The notes: a model not told the origin generated them from the letters alone. A DNA stretch of 64,000 nucleotides from Metellina segmentata (GCA_947359465.1 OX375883.1:94996293-95060292), one strand, 5' to 3'; shown: positions 22,064-33,901, counted from the stretch's first letter. Made by a program: numbers and translations.

Positions 22064-23035
22064 ATGCCGCCACGAAGACGAATTGCCAGTAGAAGTTTAA
22101 ATACCACCGGAAATAGTCATAGAAATGAATTCTTGTCACTATTGCCGAATCTTTCGGGTGATGGTGACATTTCGGCAAAAGAATTTATCGCTAAAATAAA
22201 CGAAATATCTCGGTTAAGTGGATGGACCGAAAGTGAGAAACTCACAATTGCTAAATTAAAAATAACAGGGAAAGCAGCGAGAATAGCCATCGCAGATTCG
22301 GAAATAAAATGTAGCGTAAATTTTGATGAGTTTTCCAAATTACTAATTGACCGACTTGAAGAGAAAGTTCCTCTGGCAACAAACTTAAGTTATTTTGCAC
22401 AGTGTAAACAGCTGGAAAACGAAGCAGTCCGCGACTATGCGTCACGTTTAAAAAAGTTTTCCGACGCGATTATTTTGGAAGGGTCTACATGTTCGAATGA
22501 CGTGATGCATGTGCATGACCGCATGGTCCAGGCAAAATTTGTGTCTGGTCTCAGACCAGAAATTCAACGGCCTGTTTTATCGCGCACTCCAGGGAACCTG
22601 GCTGAAGCTATAGAAGTGGCAATTTGTGAGGAGGCAAACAATAAAATTTTCGCAGCCAATAATGCCCGTGAAGAGCCGTCTCTAAATGTACTAGTTCAAC
22701 AAATGCAAGAGTTGAACTTAAAATTAGATGAATTAAAAACAGAACAGGCAGTAAATAATTTTCAAAATTTCACAGCTTCTACACTCAGAAATATTGAATG
22801 CTATTATTGCGGGAGACGTGGACACATTCAATCACAGTGTAGGGCTAGATATGCAGACAGCCAACGCGGGAACTACAATAACCAACGCCGGAGGCAGCCA
22901 GCTAATAGGCTATCGTACAGCGGTCAAAACGACGGAGGTAGGACCCCTACAAACAACGACGTTCCTTTAAACGCCAGAAGGGAATCCATGCGAAATGCGA
23001 GCCAGGCAGTGAGATTCCCCCGATTCCAACAATAG
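22064..23035 (+). CDS. GypA Gag
   Basis: 323 residues, starting at the first ATG after the leader. It forms the particle that packages element RNA. The basic N-terminus (PPRRR) is followed by a helical capsid-type region (about 20-200), with the family motif KFVSGLRPEIQRPV near residue 165. A single CCHC zinc knuckle (CYYCGRRGHIQSQC, about 246-259) precedes a basic tail. The protease frame starts in the overlapping -1 frame near the gag stop, so the downstream genes probably depend on frameshifting. Intact. Confidence 0.93.
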   Translation: MPPRRRIASRSLNTTGNSHRNEFLSLLPNLSGDGDISAKEFIAKINEISRLSGWTESEKLTIAKLKITGKAARIAIADSEIKCSVNFDEFSKLLIDRLEEKVPLATNLSYFAQCKQLENEAVRDYASRLKKFSDAIILEGSTCSNDVMHVHDRMVQAKFVSGLRPEIQRPVLSRTPGNLAEAIEVAICEEANNKIFAANNAREEPSLNVLVQQMQELNLKLDELKTEQAVNNFQNFTASTLRNIECYYCGRRGHIQSQCRARYADSQRGNYNNQRRRQPANRLSYSGQNDGGRTPTNNDVPLNARRESMRNASQAVRFPRFQQ

Positions 23036-23040
23036 GCTCG

Positions 23041-23268
23041 TTGAAAGATAATTTTTCTCTTCCACTCGTAAAGGTTAAAGCCCCTAACTGCGAATTTTAT
23101 GCTTTGTGTGATTCAGGTGCTTCGGTAAGTTTGATGTCCCCTCAAATTTTTGAAATAATTGGGAGAACTAACAGTGTTGAGCAAAATTTATCCCATGTGA
23201 AAATTAAAGCCGTTAATGGTGGGATTATCAATATAAGTGATGTTTGTACTGTGGAAAAATTCAGATAA
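23041..23268 (+). CDS. GypA protease, N-terminal part
   Basis: Aspartic protease with the active-site motif CDSGASVSLM (near residue 24). There is no ATG; the frame (-1 to gag) is already open upstream and overlaps the end of gag, as expected for a frameshift product. It stops at 23266-23268 in the middle of the protease fold. The second half of the fold (YAAILGYDFF) lies in the pol frame, entered by -1 slippage or by a lost base at the GGAAAAATT run near 23253-23260. It matures Gag and Pol by cleavage. Confidence 0.85.
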   Translation: MKDNFSLPLVKVKAPNCEFYALCDSGASVSLMSPQIFEIIGRTNSVEQNLSHVKIKAVNGGIINISDVCTVEKFR

Positions 23269-26200
23269 GTAACTATCGTACAAACCAGAAATTTTATGTT
23301 ACTGAGAGCAATATACTTTCATCTTATGCAGCTATCTTAGGGTATGATTTTTTTCAAAATTCAAACGCTATTTTAGACACTAAAAGTAAACTATTACGAT
23401 TTCAAAAGTCTTCTACTCCTATTCTAGAATTACATCCCCCGTATAATACTTTACCTGATACCAATGCTAATTATATCAAATTAAAGCGCAAAGTTACAAT
23501 TTCCCCGAAGTCTGAATTATTTATTGATGCTAAATTACCTTCTCTAACAAACTGCTATGGCGATATTTTGATAAATCCAAGGGCCAGACTGACTGACAAA
23601 GGAATTTACGTGGCTCCTTCTTTACTTAGCATTAAGGAAAATGCGACCGAAACTAGACTATTGGTCAGTAACCTGACATGTGAGCCCATTACTTTAAACA
23701 AACAAATGAGAATATGTTCTGTACAGGAATTTAGTCCACGGGAATGTATGGTTGTTAACAGTTTTAGTGAGATTCCTGATATTTCAAATTCTTCAAGACA
23801 TGTACCTCCTTTAAGTGAGAAAGACTTCAGTTTAGATCAAATGGATGTAAATCTAAAAAAGCGTTTGATCGAAACGTTAATGATACATTCGTCAGTCTTT
23901 GCGAGAACGACAAGAGAACTATCTGAAGCGTACACAGAGCCTCATAGAATTGAATTAGAGAATAATATCCCTATAAAATGCCCAGTTTATAAAATCCCAT
24001 TTCAGTTAAGAGACGAAATGCGTAGGCAAATACATGATTTAGAGCAAGCTCAAATAATTTCTAGGTCCCAGTCGTTGTATAACACCCCTGCACTTTTTGT
24101 AAAACAGAAAAACAAATGGAGATTAGTTTTTGATTTCAGGAGACTTAATGACATTACTGTCACGCAGGAATTCATTATTCCAACTTTGGACGAAATTTTA
24201 CATGAAATATCTGGATCGAATTACTTCTCAGTTTTAGATATGAAGTCCGCTTTTAATCAAATTCCTCTTTATAACAAGGACAGGCATAAAACTGCATTCA
24301 CAACAGTTGATGGAACTAAATATGAATTCAATCGTCTTTGTTTTGGATTAAAGAACTCCCCGAAAGCGTTTCAGAAAATTGCACAAGAAGTTTTGGGTGA
24401 ATTTTTGCATAACGGTGCACTTGTTTATATAGATGATGTGATATTGTTTTCAAAGGATGCTGACGATCATTTACGGTTAATCAACGCAGTGTTAGACCGA
24501 TTTGAATCGTATAATTTAAAGTTTAATCCCGATAAATGCCAATTCCTAACGAAAAAATGTCAATTTTTGGGTTTTATAGTTTCTCCTGAGGGTGTTTCCA
24601 TTGACAAAGATAAAACTATTTCCATCAACACTTTTCCTGAGCCCAAATCTCCTAAGGAATTGAAATCATTTCTAGGTTGTTGCAATTACTACCGCAGACA
24701 TATAAAAAACTTTGCAAAACGTGCTTATCCATTGACTTCTTTACTGAAAAAGGACGTTCCTTTTGAATGGACTGATGAAGTTCAAAAGTCTTTCGATGAT
24801 ATAAAAAGCACAATTTTAAACCCACCTGTTTTGGCACTACCTGATATGAGTTTGGACTTTCAAGTGACAACTGACGCGTCACAGCAAGGTATTGGTGCAG
24901 TACTAGAACAATGCTATCCTAATGGAGAAGTAAAACCAGTATACTTCTACTCAAAAAAACTAAGCGTTGCCCAGTCAAAATATAGTGCTACTGTGTTAGA
25001 ATTTTATGCAATATACTGCGCATTGAATTTTTTCCGCCCATTCTTAATAGGAAAAAAGAAATTTTCTGTGTTTAGTGATCACAAACCACTTGAGGGTTTT
25101 CTCTCTAATAAAAATCCCTCTCAGAAAATTCTTCGTTGGAAACTTATATTGGAGGAATTCAATTACACAATCAGATATGTTAAGGGTTCCCTAAATGTTG
25201 TAGCTGATCATCTTTCTCGTATGATAAATGCCAATACGATTATGTTCCCTGACACTGTAGAATTAATTCGATTGCAGAGAGCGGAACCGGAACTGAAATG
25301 CATTATGGACCATATCTCGAACAAAACCAAATCAATTCAGAAAGAATACGAATCCTTCGCGCTTACCAATGATAACGTTTTAATACATTTAGGTAAAAGA
25401 CATGCAAAATCTCCTCGGAATGATACAATTGAGCAGATTTGTGTTCCTCATTCCTTGAAAGCGAAAATTTTAGCGTCCGTACACAGTGAATTTGGTGGTC
25501 ATTTAAGATTTTTTAAAACTTATCACAGACTTCTTGAGAAATTCTATTGGAAGGGAATGTATAGCGACACTAAGAATTACGTCAATTCTTGCCAAGTCTG
25601 TTTAAGCAGACGAAGCGCACAGCGAAATGTTAAAGCTCCACAGCAACCTGTAGAACAAAGTACTAGTCCAGGTGAATGCTGTCACATAGATATTTTTGGT
25701 CCTTTAAAAGTCACAGAACAGGGAAATTCGTATGTTTTGTCTATAATAGACGCATTCACAAAGTATATTCACCTTGTTGCTTTACATGACATCACATCAC
25801 AAACGATTTGCAAAGCCTTTTTCAAGCATCATATAGCAGTGAAGGGTTGTCCTTTAATTTTGATAGCTGATAATGCCACTTACTTCAAAAGTCATGAATT
25901 TTCAGAATTTTGTCGTTTGCATGGTATAGAAAAGAGGCATATTTCGGATTATTCAGCTCACGTGAATGGACGTGTCGAGAAACCGAACCAATCCATTGCG
26001 AACATTTTGGCAACCATGTCAATCGATAATAATTGGGATGAATTACTTCCAGAAACTATGTTAGCATTGAATTCTGCTATTCATGAAGCCACTCACACCT
26101 CACCATATTTTTTGGAACACGGACGTGACATTAGACTTCCATATTGTTTGAATGACTCTTTTTCAAGATTTAACTCCAAGTCAGAATACATTGAAAGTTT

Positions 26201-26675
26201 GTTGCCTAAAATGAGGGACATATTCAGTAAAGTTTTGGAAAATATAAAGGAACAGGAAGACAAGCATATTAAATTGAGTAGGCAAAAATCTAATGACGAT
26301 CAAATTGATTATAATATTGGATCCTTGTGTTATTTGAAAAAGCCAAACATCAAAAGCAATTTATCTCCCAAATTAAGACCAAAATATTTAGGCCCATACA
26401 GAGTAGTTGAGAGATTGTCTAGAGTTAATTATGTACTTAAAGCTGTGGATAATCCTAGAAAAATACAAAGGACACATGTCAATAGAATGACACCATACAC
26501 AACGCGATTGGATTATTTGCATTTAATTCCTGGACCAAATTTTAAAGATTCAGACGATCACGTTGCTGTGAAGGTAGAATTTAAAAACAAATCATGCAAC
26601 AATAAAGACAGCGTTTCTCCTAGCGACCCAAATAAAAGATACAATATGAGGAAAAGACAAACCGTTTTTTTATAA
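23244..26675 (+). CDS. GypA Pol: protease end, reverse transcriptase, RNase H, integrase
   Basis: 1143 codons open. Starts inside the protease domain (AILGYDFF, about 33-40). Reverse transcriptase has VFDFRRLND (about 300), FSVLDMKSAFNQIP and the catalytic YIDD (about 395). RNase H has VTTDASQQGIGAVL and VFSDHKPL. Integrase has an H-H-C-C zinc module (HSEFGGHLRF ... CQVCLSRR), then D in HIDIFGPL (~815), D in IADNATYF (~875) and E in NGRVEKPNQ (~911), the D-D35E triad. No chromodomain seen. All catalytic residues are present. It copies element RNA and inserts the DNA. Confidence 0.95.
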   Translation: MYCGKIQISNYRTNQKFYVTESNILSSYAAILGYDFFQNSNAILDTKSKLLRFQKSSTPILELHPPYNTLPDTNANYIKLKRKVTISPKSELFIDAKLPSLTNCYGDILINPRARLTDKGIYVAPSLLSIKENATETRLLVSNLTCEPITLNKQMRICSVQEFSPRECMVVNSFSEIPDISNSSRHVPPLSEKDFSLDQMDVNLKKRLIETLMIHSSVFARTTRELSEAYTEPHRIELENNIPIKCPVYKIPFQLRDEMRRQIHDLEQAQIISRSQSLYNTPALFVKQKNKWRLVFDFRRLNDITVTQEFIIPTLDEILHEISGSNYFSVLDMKSAFNQIPLYNKDRHKTAFTTVDGTKYEFNRLCFGLKNSPKAFQKIAQEVLGEFLHNGALVYIDDVILFSKDADDHLRLINAVLDRFESYNLKFNPDKCQFLTKKCQFLGFIVSPEGVSIDKDKTISINTFPEPKSPKELKSFLGCCNYYRRHIKNFAKRAYPLTSLLKKDVPFEWTDEVQKSFDDIKSTILNPPVLALPDMSLDFQVTTDASQQGIGAVLEQCYPNGEVKPVYFYSKKLSVAQSKYSATVLEFYAIYCALNFFRPFLIGKKKFSVFSDHKPLEGFLSNKNPSQKILRWKLILEEFNYTIRYVKGSLNVVADHLSRMINANTIMFPDTVELIRLQRAEPELKCIMDHISNKTKSIQKEYESFALTNDNVLIHLGKRHAKSPRNDTIEQICVPHSLKAKILASVHSEFGGHLRFFKTYHRLLEKFYWKGMYSDTKNYVNSCQVCLSRRSAQRNVKAPQQPVEQSTSPGECCHIDIFGPLKVTEQGNSYVLSIIDAFTKYIHLVALHDITSQTICKAFFKHHIAVKGCPLILIADNATYFKSHEFSEFCRLHGIEKRHISDYSAHVNGRVEKPNQSIANILATMSIDNNWDELLPETMLALNSAIHEATHTSPYFLEHGRDIRLPYCLNDSFSRFNSKSEYIESLLPKMRDIFSKVLENIKEQEDKHIKLSRQKSNDDQIDYNIGSLCYLKKPNIKSNLSPKLRPKYLGPYRVVERLSRVNYVLKAVDNPRKIQRTHVNRMTPYTTRLDYLHLIPGPNFKDSDDHVAVKVEFKNKSCNNKDSVSPSDPNKRYNMRKRQTVFL

Positions 26676-27750
26676 TTCTTCATGTCAAGTAAATTGGTAA
26701 TTGGCACCATACAAATTTTTTTTAATGATCCAAATTTGTCACATGCTGGTGTAAGATAAGATTGGTGAGTTACATTTTAGTTTTTTTTTCACTTGGTGCT
26801 AGCGAGGAAATAAAGGAAAGGATTGCATATCGCTTAATATAAATATTGATTAATTAAAAATGGATCGAGGGCAAGTAGTTAATTGAAATTATTGATTGAT
26901 TGAATGATTTTGACTGTTTTGAAATTTAATGCACAACAACCTAACTTCACATAACCCTTACTTTGGTCTTGGTATTCTCTTACCAATTAATTGGTTTATT
27001 GACTGACATCTGGTCATCGATCTCAAAAGACTAATGTCTAGAGGAAGTAGAGGTTACCGTCTCTACTCTTTGCCCAGCCTTGTGGGAAGCGAGAATCTCC
27101 GTGCCGGACGTGGTTCCTGTCCTGCTGTGGTTGCATTTTCTGTACCGGCGAGCGACAACAAATCTAACCAGGCGAACGACCTTCTCATGCGTGCTTCAAG
27201 TCAGATTCGCTGGGCTCCTATATTTTTTACCCAGTAGTCCAGAGGAGTCCTGGTGTGGCTGTGAGTTAAATGGACGAATGCAGTTACTCATGCAGTAAAT
27301 TAGTACGGTCGTAAAGCCCAGGACAGTGTGCTCCCGCTATCAGAACCAACATCGACGACAGTCCAGTTTTTGATAATGACTTCACACAAAGAATTTTTCT
27401 TCATAAATTTTTTTTTTCTTTCTCCTCCATCGGGAAAGTGTGTCATATGATGAGAAATCTCACGAGAACAGTAAATTATTTTAGAAAATTTACACATTCT
27501 TACCTTGAATGCAAAAGTGTTGCAATATACAAATTTGCGTGAAAACTGTGGACATTGCAGTTATATTTAACATTTCTTAATACTTCATACTGACACTTCT
27601 TCATATTTGTGATGCTGATTAATGTCGTTTTGTCTTCAGTGTATGTTATGATTTCATGTTTTATTTACCATATTGTATTTATTCAAGAATTTGTCTGTTA
27701 TTGTGCAATGGCAATTTTTCCCATGGTTTTCTCGGCCCCGGTTATTACTT
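26676..27750. other. GypA non-coding 3' region
   Basis: About 1.1 kb between the pol stop and the 3' LTR without a convincing ORF. No env-like gene is visible. Confidence 0.6.
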
Positions 27751-27764
27751 TGGGAAGGGGGTGA
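27751..27764 (+). promoter_or_regulatory. GypA polypurine tract
   Basis: tgggaagggggtga directly before the 3' LTR; purine-rich, in the position of the plus-strand primer. Confidence 0.8.
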
Positions 27765-28127
27765 TGATACGATGAAATGTATCATGTTCATCACTACGCT
27801 GGTAACACGACCTAGCAACCCCAGGTCCAGCTCACTGCGGCAACCCCTCTTGCCTTCTCCACCCCGTAAAAGCAACACCTCTCAACTCGACAGAAAAAAC
27901 CAGACTGGATAACGACACACTGGAGAAGGCAGGGGAATTGAGAGAGACCGAAGGAAGCTGACCGACCCAAGCCGCGCTGAGCTGGCGAGAATAACGGAGT
28001 TACCGAGAGGACCATGGGTATGTGAGTTTTATGTTGTGCTTTTAATTTTATATGCATTAAAGTTGTTTAGTTCGTCAGTATAGTTCATTTAATTCATTAT
28101 CATTGAAACGATGATAACACCGGTTCA
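27765..28127 (+). repeat. GypA 3' LTR
   Basis: 363 bp, looks identical to the 5' LTR and is followed by the duplicated atac. Confidence 0.93.
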
Positions 28128-30283
28128 ATACACAATCAATAGTAGGATAATTCCAAACTTCAGAAAGGTAAATTTTCATAGGATAAGGGAAAAGTTAAAG
28201 GAAACATTCAAAGGGGGATTATTAGCACCGCATCATTCTGAACAATGGGAGAAATTCAAGAATAAGTTAGACAGGGTGTTAGAAAAACATGTAACGTTCA
28301 GGAAAATCTAGAAAATTGCTCCCTATGTGGTTTTCAGGGGAAACACACAAAGCTTTAAAATTAAAACAAATAACATACAGAGTATATAAAAGCACTGATA
28401 TCGACAGGGACAAGGAGGCATATCAGAAAGCCAGAAAGGAGTTTAAAACTATTAGTCGGAAGCAAAAGGTGTCCTTGGAGGAAAAACTAGCAAGGGAAAT
28501 AAATATAAACCCAAAAGAATTTTTTGCATATGCAAGTGGTAAAAATAAATTTAGTACTACACTGGGCCCGTTGGAGGGGAAGGGAGGTGAGTTCATTCAA
28601 GACGAGGTAGGAATGGCAAACGTGTTAAATGACTTTTTTCTGGGGGTTTTCAATGGTAACTATAATTTAAAAAAGGATCCCAAGGATGGAGCCTTTGCAG
28701 GGGGTATAATTAAAGAATGCAAATTTAACAGGGAATAAATAGTACATCAGTTGAAAAGAATTAAGCCATCTAAAGCACCAGGGCCAGACGATATTTATCC
28801 GAGAGTACTAGTGGAATGCGCGGAAGAATTGGGGGAAGTAATTCACACCATATTTAATTCAACATATAGCACAGGTTGGGTACCAATGGATTGGAAGTTG
28901 GCCAACATAACTCCAATTTTCAAAAAAGGGAATACAAAGTGATCCGGGCAACTATAGACCAGTAAGTCTAACATCAGTAATTTGCAAAATATTTGAATCT
29001 CTGTTAAAAAAGCATATAATGTTATACTTGGAGGAAGGGGGACTGTTATCAAAGAATCAGTATGGGTTTAGGAAGGGCAGATCCTGCTCTACAAACCTTT
29101 TGAAGTTCTACGAAAAAATTACTGAGGAGCTGGATAATAAGAGCAGTGTGGATATCATGTACATAGATTTTCAAAAGACTTTTGATAAAGTACCTCATGA
29201 GGCATTACTGTTTAAATTGGAAAGGCTGTGGATTCAGGGAAAAACATTAATATGGATAAAGAATTGGTTATTGGGTAGAAAGCAGAGAGTGCAGGTAAAA
29301 GGAAATTATTCACAGTGGACAGAAGTTATAAGTGGGGTGCCTCAGGGATCAGTTTTGGGACCAATTTTATTTATAATTTTCATAGATGATATAGGTCAGG
29401 GGATCAAGAATAGGATTAGTATATTTACAGATGACTTAAAAATATGGGGGACAGTGGATACCAAGTTACAGATAGAAAATTTACAAGGGGATTTTGATAA
29501 GATATCCGAATGGGCTGTAAAATGGGGTATGTCATTTAATGTAGGGAAATGTCAAGTTCTGCATATGAGTTACAGGAACAGTGGAGCCGAGTACTGTCTG
29601 CAGGGAGTAAAGGTAAAGGAGGGAGAAACAGTCAAGGATCTTGGGGTGATAATTCACAGGGATTTTAAAATGGGTCAGCAATGTTCCGCTGCGGGTAAAA
29701 AGGCTAATAGGTTATTGGGGTATATTAAAAAGACTGTAACTTCAAGGGATAAGAATATAATCTTGCCGTTATATAAGGGTTTAGTAAGACCACATCTAGA
29801 ATATGCTGTACAATTCTGGGCTCCATATATGAGAAAGGACATAGAATCAATTGAAAGGGTTCAGCACGGAGCTACAAAAATAATAAAGGGGCTAGCAAAT
29901 TTCGATTATAATGAACGTTTAAGAAAGCTAAATATATATACACTGGAAAGAAGAAGAAGGAGGGGGGATTTGATTCAGCTTTTCAAGTTTGTAAAACAAG
30001 GGGACACAGAGGGCTTAAATTTCAATAGCGATAACAGAACAAGGGGTCATGGGTATAAATTGAATAAGACACATTTTAATCGGGATTTAAGGAAAAACTA
30101 CTATTTTAATAGGGTAATAGACAGTTGGAACGCGTTGCCAGAAAATATAGTTAATTCAAAGGGAGTGTACGAATTTAAGATACAATTGGATAGTCAGTGG
30201 GAATTGGGGAATTCATAAACAAAGGACCAGCCTTGTTGGGCTCGAGCCTGTAGCTGGTCGTCAATATTTGTATTTGTATTTGT
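28128..30283 (+). pseudogene. CR1-like LINE, 3' part (reverse transcriptase) after GypA
   Basis: Resumes the LINE of 20955-21518. Linker and finger region at 28140-28940, with LKRIKPSKAPGPDD near 28751, are broken by a stop near 28310 and by frameshifts. From 29019 a 399-codon frame holds motif 0-2 (NQYGFRKGRSC), motif A (DIMYIDFQKTFDKVP), motif B (GVPQGSVLGP) and motif C FTDD, then the thumb domain to the stop at 30218. The 3' tail has attTG-type short tandem repeats (tatttgtatttgtatttg), as in CR1/L2-like LINEs. The enzyme core is intact but the whole ORF is not. Confidence 0.92.
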
Positions 30284-32946
30284 CTCAATGGAAATATTAA
30301 ATTTTTTTATTTTCGAATCCACATCTTATTTCACCAGAGGATATTTCGAGCAATAATCTTGATACTGGATTTTTATGAGGACAAAATTTAGTGGATACAA
30401 ATCTCGGTTGTACATTTAACAAACAGCTTCAATTATTATGAATTAAACTGTTGGGTTTTTAATCTTTCAATGCTACTCTTAATTGGTTTAACGATATTCG
30501 CGTTTGTAGAAGCTACATTGCTTAAAGCTGTATACAGTGGATCACGAAAATAATCGGTCACCTCTGTCAAGGATTAATATTCGGAAAGGGATCCTGTGCG
30601 TTTAAAATTAAAAAGCCACAATTCACATCGGTGTAGCTATTTTCGTAACGAGAATCGAATAGTTATGAAAAAGTTTGCTAAAACGTTTTTTTTTTTTTTT
30701 TAAATTTTTACCCTAACCTAGTAAAATAGACACCTAAAAGTATTCGGTCAATGTCTGTGAAGAACACATTTAAAAACAAGACGGAAAATTATTAAATCTC
30801 CGATTTATTTGTATTTAGATCCTCTGCATCCTTTTCTGCTCCAAGTCTTAATTACACTGCTTACGCCACGCAACAAACAAATTTCATTTCGCTCTACTTA
30901 ACGATGTATTCATTATTTCTGGACACTTTTTCTGATAACTGATTACAGGACAAACTATTATAATTTCTAACCAAAAATCAATTACGATACTCGATATGAG
31001 ATATTGTTAATGCCAAGAAAATGATTTGGAGAAGTGAATTTTCTTCTCGAGGATAAAGGTATATTCAAATAAAAAGTCCTCGTGTTATATTAGTGGTTAT
31101 ATACGCAGTTCACTTAACTTTATAACTCTGGGAGTGTTGGTTCAATAATTTTATGTAAGATGTACACATTCGTGAGATATAGAAGCAAAAATGAAAATTA
31201 TGTCAATTATAACTGACTGCAAAATTATCCATTTAATACTTTTAATAGGGCATATACACTTAAGAAATATAAATTATGATTAATAATTTCAAATTCACGA
31301 TCATTTAACTTTAAATTTAATGTAACTGATAATCATTTTATGTATATCCGAATGAAAGTTTTAATAGTTTATTTGTGCTCTTTGCAACATGCAGGAAAGA
31401 AGTGTGTTTGAGTGAAATCACACACCGAATTTATAGATAAGGAGATGTTAAAAGAAATTATTATGCCATACCTGAAGTGAAGGATGGATAAAAAATGTAA
31501 ATCGTACTTGTTTGGTTATTTTTCTTTGAAAACTTTTATAAAATGTTCCATTAAAAGTTTCCCTGTTTGACTATGTACTATGTAAACCTGAACCCAAGTC
31601 CCTCAAGAGTCCTCCAGGAATAGAGAGTTTGTTTGAAACGCTTTCATGGTCTTAGAAATCAAATGCGAAGCAGGTGAGGTGAAAGCAAACATCCAAATCT
31701 AGAGCACTAAACAGTTAGACTTCGGAAAAAATAAATCATGCATCTTTAGAACACAGTTTATTATAATTTCAAAGGTCTCTCAAACGTAAGTACTTTTTTC
31801 AATCTTATATATTTACCTAAAATGCTTTTATTTAAAAAAAAAACAATTCGATAATACCTGTATATCTCTGACTGCGATATAAATGTAATTGAATGTTACT
31901 TTCTTATATTGTACGGTTTTATAACGGTTGTTTCAGTTAAAAGTTTCATTCAAAATTTGAATTATAATTTTTTTTCCTTGTTTTATCAGTGGACATTTCT
32001 AGAAAGAAATTTTATTTTTACATCAACAAAATGAAAATTTTGTTATTACAAAGTTTGATTGAACTCTTAAGTCGTTTCTATACGTGTGAATTAAATTCTC
32101 TTGGTGTTTGAATATTTCAGTGGTACTCCTCATTCTTTTACGAATTGAATGTTTCATGAAGTTGCATTTCTAAAAACTATTTGCATTAGTGCACAAAAAT
32201 AATCTTTTCACTCAAGTTTTAAACTTTTTTTAATGTATATAAATTACCATGCATAATCTAACAATAACAAATCTGTCTTTTTGCTCCTAAGAAACGATCA
32301 ATAATTATGAACAGATTTTATTATTTATTATTTAATATTTGTTAGAACTTTATTATTTTAATTATTTGAAATCGGAAACAACGTATTAAATCAGACCCAC
32401 ATATATATTTGGCCATCTTCTGTAAAATGAACACATTTCAAACAAATATGCCTAAATATAATATTTGTAAGATTTAGTTGAACTTATTCTCCCTACATGT
32501 TGGACTTCTTTAAGTCTTGATAGCGTTTTTTGCACCAAGTAACTGGAACCAATTGGGTCCTACTCTAATTAAAGATGTATTGACAATGGATTCCACTGTT
32601 TTGGGACACATTTGTGCCATGATTTCTTCAGTAAATGAAAATAAGATACTGGTTTTTAAACCGTTGTCTGGAAGCAAATTTAGACACTGTCAATTGCATC
32701 ATCAAGAATTTGCAATATTCACTCTATTAGATCAACTGTTTCAACGATTGAATTCTTTCCAACGTGCATTGATTTCAAAACCAACATTTTGAAAATCTGA
32801 GAAGAAAGTGCGATGTAATTTTCGCTAACACTGATGGAAAGGAAATCAAGGGATTTGAAGAATGATTGTGAGGAGAATTGTGGAGGTGTAATGTTTGAAT
32901 GCCTTTGTAGTTTGTGATGAGCTTTTGGAAATTACTCCAACGAATG
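30284..32946. repeat. Intergenic with K repeats
   Basis: 31495-31925 is K copy 3 (gcgaagcaggtgaggtgaaa, agagcactaaacagttagac, aaacgtaagtac), and 32215-32470 matches the first part of K copy 1 (aatctgtc-ttttgctcc block). At 30533 tacagtggatcacg looks like a Tc1-type end without a partner. No gene is supported. Confidence 0.6.
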
Positions 32947-33758
32947 GGTACAGCTGCACTTTACGTTTATGAGCGGTGGCAACGGCCTTGGCGATTCTTT
33001 TGGCGCACTTCTAGTAGCGAGTTACGGTAGATTAAGGCAACTCATCTGTCTTTACGGTTGTTGTGGTTTTCATGGCAACCTCGGCAAACGGAAACTTTCA
33101 ATTTGCATTCTAATATTCTAGAAAGTTCTTCCGAAATCCGTTAAAGTCGTTTGATTTCATTGATTCGTTTAAAATTTTTTCTTTCCTCCCATTGGTTATT
33201 TTGTTTTTAAAGTATCCTTTGATAGCATTGGTCTTTTTAAATCGTTTTCTGTGAAACCATTGATCCATTTATTTGTATTTTGACAGTTGTGGAATTTTTA
33301 TTTTATTATAATAGTTTTCACTAAAGGAATCAGTGTTTTGTTTTTTGACCATTTTCGTTTTCATTATTTTTTTACGAAAGAATTCTGACGTTATCAGGTT
33401 GTATTATTTCTTGCTTTTTTTCTTTTGTAAATCTTTTTCTTTTTTAACATGCCCACTGTATTTAGTGTAATTGATAAGTTTCAGAGTATTCTTACCCAAC
33501 ATTCGTTGCTTAGTTTCTCTGTTGTTCACAAATCTGTTTTGATATGTGCTTAAGCTTACTACTTTTTGTGAAAGTTTAAAAAAAATATACTTTTTAAAAC
33601 GTTTTGAAATGTGTTTAAAAAGTGTGTTATAAAAAGAAGAAAAATTTCTGACAGAAAAAGAGTTGGGAAATAATTATTTCTTTGGCGACTTTAGAAGTGC
33701 GCAAAAAATATTGCCAAGGCCGTTGCCATCGCTCATAAACGTAGAGTGTAGCTGTTCC
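32947..33758 (+). mobile_element. M1 MITE, full-length copy
   Basis: 812 bp, from gggtacagctgcactttacg to agctgttccc, similar throughout to 15773-16589. A further M1 3' end follows at 33770-33901, ending agctgtacc. Confidence 0.87.
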
Positions 33759-33901
33759 CATTCATTTTCCGTTGTAAAAAGAAATGAATTTTTGGAATAA
33801 AAATATTTTTGAAAGAATTCTTTCCTTGGCGACATTGGACGTGCGCCAAAAACATCGCCAAACCGTTTCCACCACTAATAAACGTAGACTCTAGCTGTAC
33901 C

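Larger units (their letters stand above)
21523..28127 (+). mobile_element. GypA, Ty3/gypsy LTR retrotransposon, 6.6 kb
   Basis: Two 363-bp LTRs (21523-21885 and 27765-28127) run from tgatacgatgaaatg to aacaccggttca. The 4-bp target duplication atac lies at 21519-21522 and 28128-28131. A primer-binding-like tggtgccgtgac begins at 21887, and a polypurine tract lies before the 3' LTR. Order gag, protease, reverse transcriptase, RNase H, integrase is that of Ty3/gypsy. The element sits inside a CR1-like LINE. LTRs look identical, so insertion is recent. Confidence 0.95.

Noticed and set aside
26676..27764. Env-like third gene in GypA
   Set aside because: No ORF longer than about 75 codons and no signal peptide, glycosylation or membrane pattern.
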